Assembly (NCBI GenBank): GCA_964593555.1
Contig: CAZQIC010000058.1
Location: forward strand, 1-28,219
DNA length: 28,219 nt
Reading direction: 5' to 3'
From: CAZQIC01 sp964593555
GTDB lineage: Bacteria; Bacteroidota; Bacteroidia; JAFLBG01
Shown: positions 24,769 through 28,219 of the stretch, one piece after another
How positions within the stretch are numbered: the first letter of the stretch is position 1
Layout of the letters: each line of letters starts with the position of its first letter
Position numbers and translations under genes: made by a program
Notes under the pieces: model-generated
The model's database searches: none
What the model was told of the DNA's origin: nothing
Seen by the model: only the letters and a program-made list of their open reading frames with translations

Positions 24769-24911
24769 AAATCCGGTATTCTAGGGGTCAGAACAACTAA
24801 AATACGGATTAATCTTTAGATGGCAAAGGGAAGATTGTGTGCTTAAAATGGCTGTATTTTAATGGTTATAGAGAAGGAGGATCGGCCAGCCAATGGTTGT
24901 CTGCCTGCGGG

Positions 24912-25406
24912 TTAAAATATACCTAAGTAAAAAGCAATTTTGTGTCTTGTAGTATATGGGTCTACATAATTAGTCAATGATATATTATAGCCATAACACA
25001 AATAGAAAGACCATTTAGAAATTCCTAATTCCGGGGTTAATCTTCCGTCAATTTTTTTGGAAATATTTGTGTAAGAATATCCGATAGCCGTTTCCCATGC
25101 ATATTTTCTGTTCTTTTGTTCCTTGTAGAGTCTAAGTTTAGCAACTGGCGTCATATACGCTGTGTTATTTACGTAAGTCAAATTGCCATTAATTATAAGT
25201 CCAATGTTATTGTGAAAATTTTTTACGTCAAGAAAGAGTGCAGACTTTACTCCGAAAAAAAAAGTATGCGTTCCCTGATATTGATAGCCAATATCAAAAG
25301 GTAATAAAGCCTGAAATTTTTTCTGTTTCGATTGTGCAGACAGTAAAAGAGTCGATAATAAAAATACTATAATTAAGGACGAGATAAATCTTGTCATATT
25401 TATCAT
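24912..25406 (-). CDS. small secreted outer-membrane beta-barrel-like protein
   Basis: The 164-residue protein has a signal peptide ending LLLSAQ at residue 25 (or 22 if the Met at residue 4, ATG at 25397, is the real start). The remainder has alternating polar and aromatic residues, such as FDIGYQYQGTHTFFFGV, WETAIGYSYTNIS and WSFYLCYGYNISL, and ends in LGIF with a terminal Phe. That fits a small outer-membrane barrel. I do not recognise a named family. It stands alone between gaps of 130-143 bases in which I see no other gene. Confidence 0.65.
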   Translation of the reverse strand: MINMTRFISSLIIVFLLSTLLLSAQSKQKKFQALLPFDIGYQYQGTHTFFFGVKSALFLDVKNFHNNIGLIINGNLTYVNNTAYMTPVAKLRLYKEQKNRKYAWETAIGYSYTNISKKIDGRLTPELGISKWSFYLCYGYNISLTNYVDPYTTRHKIAFYLGIF

Positions 25407-25536
25407 GGCTTGGTAAATTTTCTATAACAGCTTTTATTTAATCTTTACGTAGCAGAAAAATGCATTGAATGTTTAGCGGTTAGAAATAGTTATGGCTAAT
25501 GCGTATAGATATTTATAACAAAGGAGCTAAACATTA

Positions 25537-26229
25537 TCAGATCGCACCAACTAAAGCCAACGCCAAACCAATTATAAACATAATGACCGGAATCTTTGCA
25601 AAAGCCCGTCCTTTTTGCTCAGGGTGGTTGTGAAACTGTATCAGGGCAATTATGCCCAGGATTATTGAAGCAAGCTGCATTAATACAGCAGCTACAAGAA
25701 AACCAATTAACCACTCCTTAAGTGCAATAAAAGTAAGAAATACAGATAAAATATATAGTGCAAATGCTGTAACAGCTAAAGGATTATAAAGTGGGCTTTC
25801 ATCTTTAACAGTTGGAGTTAATTTTTTTTTGAAAATAATCTTTCTCTGTGGCCGTTCCGTTTTGATATCGGGAAGCAATGAATACATTTTGTGTTTGTAT
25901 GGCAAAGTGATTACCCGATCCCTTTGACCAATGGATTCTATGTTGGATATAGATAATTGTGGATCACATGAGGGTGCCGCTATCGCTAAAAGATCCTCCT
26001 TAGATTTATTGCTTTCCGTCGTTGCCGGAGTTTCTCCATGTATTATATTGCTTAATTCTGTTTTTTGTTTTTCAGAATTGCGTTCGCAGAGATTCAAGTA
26101 AAAGCCTTTGGTATATTTTCTTTTTTGAAGCAAACTGGATGTTTCTACTTTATTGCTTGTGGCACAGGAGCCGAGAATAAATGATAATACAATTAACGAA
26201 CCTAAGTAGAGGAGATACTTGTTTTTCAT
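25537..26229 (-). CDS. lipoprotein with C-terminal membrane helices (DUF4190-like end)
   Basis: The 230-residue protein has a lipoprotein signal (FILGSC, Cys22). Residues 32-50 carry QKRKYTKGFYLNL, a K/R-Y-x-KGF motif I associate with small Bacteroidota lipoproteins. A polar region follows to about residue 145. The last about 80 residues contain three hydrophobic segments, with NPLAVTAFALYILSVFLTF first and LGIIALIQFHNHPEQKGRAFA before the last, as in DUF4190-type tails. A lipobox and C-terminal membrane helices together would tether both ends to the inner membrane, or the lipobox might be unused. Function is unknown. Confidence 0.72.
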   Translation of the reverse strand: MKNKYLLYLGSLIVLSFILGSCATSNKVETSSLLQKRKYTKGFYLNLCERNSEKQKTELSNIIHGETPATTESNKSKEDLLAIAAPSCDPQLSISNIESIGQRDRVITLPYKHKMYSLLPDIKTERPQRKIIFKKKLTPTVKDESPLYNPLAVTAFALYILSVFLTFIALKEWLIGFLVAAVLMQLASIILGIIALIQFHNHPEQKGRAFAKIPVIMFIIGLALALVGAI

Positions 26230-26335
26230 GGTAGATTTTGTCTATAATTTGAAGCCGTTACGATTTTGGATTAATGATAAACAAATTATTTAAATTAAAA
26301 TCGGTTTATGTTTTTTTGTTGACAAGAGAGCCAGC

Positions 26336-27889
26336 TTAATTCATAAACTCCGTGATCCTTTTAAGTGCTTCTTCTTCTTTCACTAGCCTGGAAGCATTAG
26401 AAGTTATTGAAGGATCGGGTTTGTCAAGTTCATCCTGATCCAGTAATAGGAATTCCTTTTTATCGTTCATTGTCCAAACCAGGTTCTTTTTGTCGCGGTT
26501 ATATTTTACGCATTCTTCGCCTGTATATTTAAAAAGAGCATTTTTGCCTTGTTCAATTACATAAATACTGTTAGTCGTTGTATTGAATCCTTTAAAATTA
26601 TTTGCAACGCTTATTTGAGAAATAGTCGGCGGCGGTGGTGTTGGAAAATCACAGTTGTGTGTCCCTAAAGATCGCGCGTAGATGACACTGTATTTTGCAA
26701 GTGTATTTACATAATCTTTCTCTGCTTTTGATTTTAAGGACGCACTGTTTGCACCAATAGTATTATTAACTTTGTTAAGCCGATTTTCATTTTCAATTTG
26801 TTTAACGGTTGTTTTTTTAGATATTTTCTCCTGTGTCTTCTCAAATGTTTTTAAAGCCGCATCATAATTTTTTTCATTGAATACCGGTTTTACATCTACA
26901 TAAATAGATGTATCTGCCTTATCAAGTTTGGCAGTGAATATTCCTTTTGTGTCTGTACTCCTTAAGGAAATAGCATCCCAGTTTATTTTATAAAATGTTT
27001 TGTCGAACTTTTTATTGTCAGTTACTTCGAAAAGCACATTTTCATATGTAGCAAGTTCTGGAAAATTTTTCTCGTCATATTTTATAGTAAAATTAAATTT
27101 TTCCTGATCCGCTTTTTGTGGCGAAAGTATAGAAGCTACTGTTGAAGTAAAATCTCTTGGAGTGTTTGATAGATTAACAGGGTCATCCGCTATTTTGATT
27201 TTCATTCTTTCCTGCACTGTATTTTTATTTACATAATTCCATTTTCCTGTTTTATCATCTAAGGTATAATAGTTAAAATAGTTTTCCTTGGCTGTAAATG
27301 GCAATTCTACTTTAATTGGTTTGTTGGCATCTAAAATTAATTTTTTATCTCCTTTGTAAGCCTGCATCTCAAACATGCCGGCCGATTCGAAAGTAAATGA
27401 GATCCCGCCGGAATCATATTGCATAGGAATGCCTGATAGAAAAATATCCAATGGATTTAAAAATTCCCTGTAAACAAATTTAATACTGTCGCTTACTATC
27501 TTTCCTTCTTCATTAAAAAATGCGTTAGCAGGAATATTGATAATGGTATTGTTATAAACTATTTCCCCTCCAGTAGCAGCATTGATCATATATGCAATAA
27601 ACTGATTTTCTTTCCCGGGAAGGGGAGGAGTAATGATCTGTTCTTGTTTTATAGTTTCATTGGCAAGTAATTGATCTGTATTTTTTTGTGAAACATAAGT
27701 AATAACAGCTGCTGTGGTAACTACAAGCGATATACAGCTCCATATAATGATCTTTTTTACAAAAATGCTTTTGGCGAGTCTATGACTCTTCAGCACCTGG
27801 TCAAAGTTTTTATAACTCTGTAAGTCTTCCGGTTTAGGAAACTCCCTGTCTTTCAGGAATTGTCCCCTTTTATTATTGCTATCGTTCAT
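26336..27889 (-). CDS. single-pass membrane protein downstream of a sigma factor, possible anti-sigma partner
   Basis: The frame allows a start at 27943, but the ATG at 27889 is preferred. It gives 517 residues beginning MNDSNNKRGQFLKDREF and an 11-base overlap with the sigma gene, instead of a 65-base overlap. A short cytoplasmic part contains PKPEDLQSYKNFDQVLKSHR. One helix follows (about 47-66, IIIWSCISLVVTTAAVITYV), then a large extracytoplasmic beta-rich region with GGEIVYNNTIINIPANAF and FESAGMFEMQAYKGD. Sigma gene followed by an overlapping one-helix protein is the usual layout of sigma/anti-sigma pairs, but no zinc-binding anti-sigma or FecR motif was seen, so the role is inferred from context. 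Confidence 0.7.
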   Translation of the reverse strand: MNDSNNKRGQFLKDREFPKPEDLQSYKNFDQVLKSHRLAKSIFVKKIIIWSCISLVVTTAAVITYVSQKNTDQLLANETIKQEQIITPPLPGKENQFIAYMINAATGGEIVYNNTIINIPANAFFNEEGKIVSDSIKFVYREFLNPLDIFLSGIPMQYDSGGISFTFESAGMFEMQAYKGDKKLILDANKPIKVELPFTAKENYFNYYTLDDKTGKWNYVNKNTVQERMKIKIADDPVNLSNTPRDFTSTVASILSPQKADQEKFNFTIKYDEKNFPELATYENVLFEVTDNKKFDKTFYKINWDAISLRSTDTKGIFTAKLDKADTSIYVDVKPVFNEKNYDAALKTFEKTQEKISKKTTVKQIENENRLNKVNNTIGANSASLKSKAEKDYVNTLAKYSVIYARSLGTHNCDFPTPPPPTISQISVANNFKGFNTTTNSIYVIEQGKNALFKYTGEECVKYNRDKKNLVWTMNDKKEFLLLDQDELDKPDPSITSNASRLVKEEEALKRITEFMN

Positions 27890-28219
27890 TTTGCATAAGT
27901 ATTTTAAGCTTGTCAAGAATTCTGTAAGTCTTGACTTTAGCATTGTTTTCTGTGATCTCTAATATTTCACTTATCTCCTGGAACGGTCTCTTTTCAAAAA
28001 ATCGCAACTCAATTAATTCCAATTCACTTTCTGAAAGTTTTTTCAACACTTTATATAGTCCGCTGAAATCTTCCTGATTTTTTTCTTCGCCTATTTCGGA
28101 TATCATGTTCCATACTCCCTCACTTTCCACGCTCACCACCAGTTTAATTTTATTGGCGCTATGCATATTAGAGTTTATACCGATTAAGTTTATTATGCAT
28201 ACTTCACTTTTAATTTCAA
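27879..28219 (-). CDS. sigma-70 family (ECF-like) sigma factor, region 4, cut by the window edge
   Basis: The C-terminal part is a clear sigma region 4: LKKLSESELELIELRFFEKR, then PFQEISEILEITENNAKVKTYRILDKLKILM, an HTH that would bind the -33 element. An internal ATG at 28166 would give 95 residues. The frame stays open to the right edge, and the expected region 2 (-7 binding and core binding) must lie beyond it, so the gene is treated as partial. The part near the edge does not look like a typical region 2.4, so a divergent or short form cannot be excluded. It overlaps the membrane protein gene downstream by 11 bases. Confidence 0.78.
   Translation of the reverse strand, partial: EIKSEVCIINLIGINSNMHSANKIKLVVSVESEGVWNMISEIGEEKNQEDFSGLYKVLKKLSESELELIELRFFEKRPFQEISEILEITENNAKVKTYRILDKLKILMQNER

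Noticed and set aside
27890..27943. Longer N terminus (18 extra residues) of the sigma-linked membrane protein
   Set aside because: It would overlap the sigma gene by 65 bases. The extra residues merely read sigma codons in another frame, and the internal ATG at 27889 starts a sensible cytoplasmic segment.

Overview
The window looks like a chromosomal segment of a member of the Bacteroidota. It is AT-rich and shows both kinds of type IX secretion (T9SS) sorting domain. It carries families typical of the phylum (DUF4270 lipoprotein, a half-length GT5 glycogen-synthase-like protein, a lipocalin-like pair, type A and type B T9SS cargo), and candidate promoters have the phylum's TAnnTTTG -7 element rather than TATAAT. 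The order panD / panC / GT5-like / DUF4270 / glmS also recalls gene order I know from this phylum. No tRNA, rRNA, insertion sequence, phage gene or CRISPR array was seen. No gap between genes exceeds about 200 bases.

Layout. (1) 1-3561, plus strand: three T9SS cargo genes in a row. They are a 3' remnant, a small type A protein with a Kre9/KNH-like beta domain, and a large beta-propeller plus Ig-repeat protein with a type B gliding-motility sorting domain. (2) 3589-7287, minus strand: panC, two overlapping secreted lipocalin-like paralogs, panD, a flippase-like membrane protein and rfaE2. Most junctions overlap or are short. (3) 7486-11495, plus strand: a GT5 N-terminal-half protein, a DUF4270 lipoprotein and glmS. 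A long perfect terminator-like hairpin sits inside the 5' coding part of the DUF4270 gene.

(4) 11603-22937: a membrane glycosylation cluster. It has two soluble DPM1-like GT2 enzymes, predicted to make polyprenyl-phosphate sugars, and six polytopic GT-C-like proteins, predicted to use lipid-linked sugars outside the inner membrane. It is built from converging and diverging blocks. Two of the GT-C-like proteins end in different beta-rich domains, one an apparent fascin-like beta-trefoil and the other an Ig-like sandwich. (5) 22948-28219, minus strand: a fused two-domain peptide-type ABC ATPase, a small outer-membrane-like protein, a lipoprotein with C-terminal membrane helices, and a sigma factor (cut by the right edge) with a downstream single-pass membrane protein that may be its partner.

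The strongest candidate for something undescribed is the GT2/GT-C cluster, in particular the GT-C to beta-trefoil fusion. Next are the coupled lipocalin-like pair placed between panC and panD, and the terminator-like hairpin encoded within a lipoprotein signal peptide.
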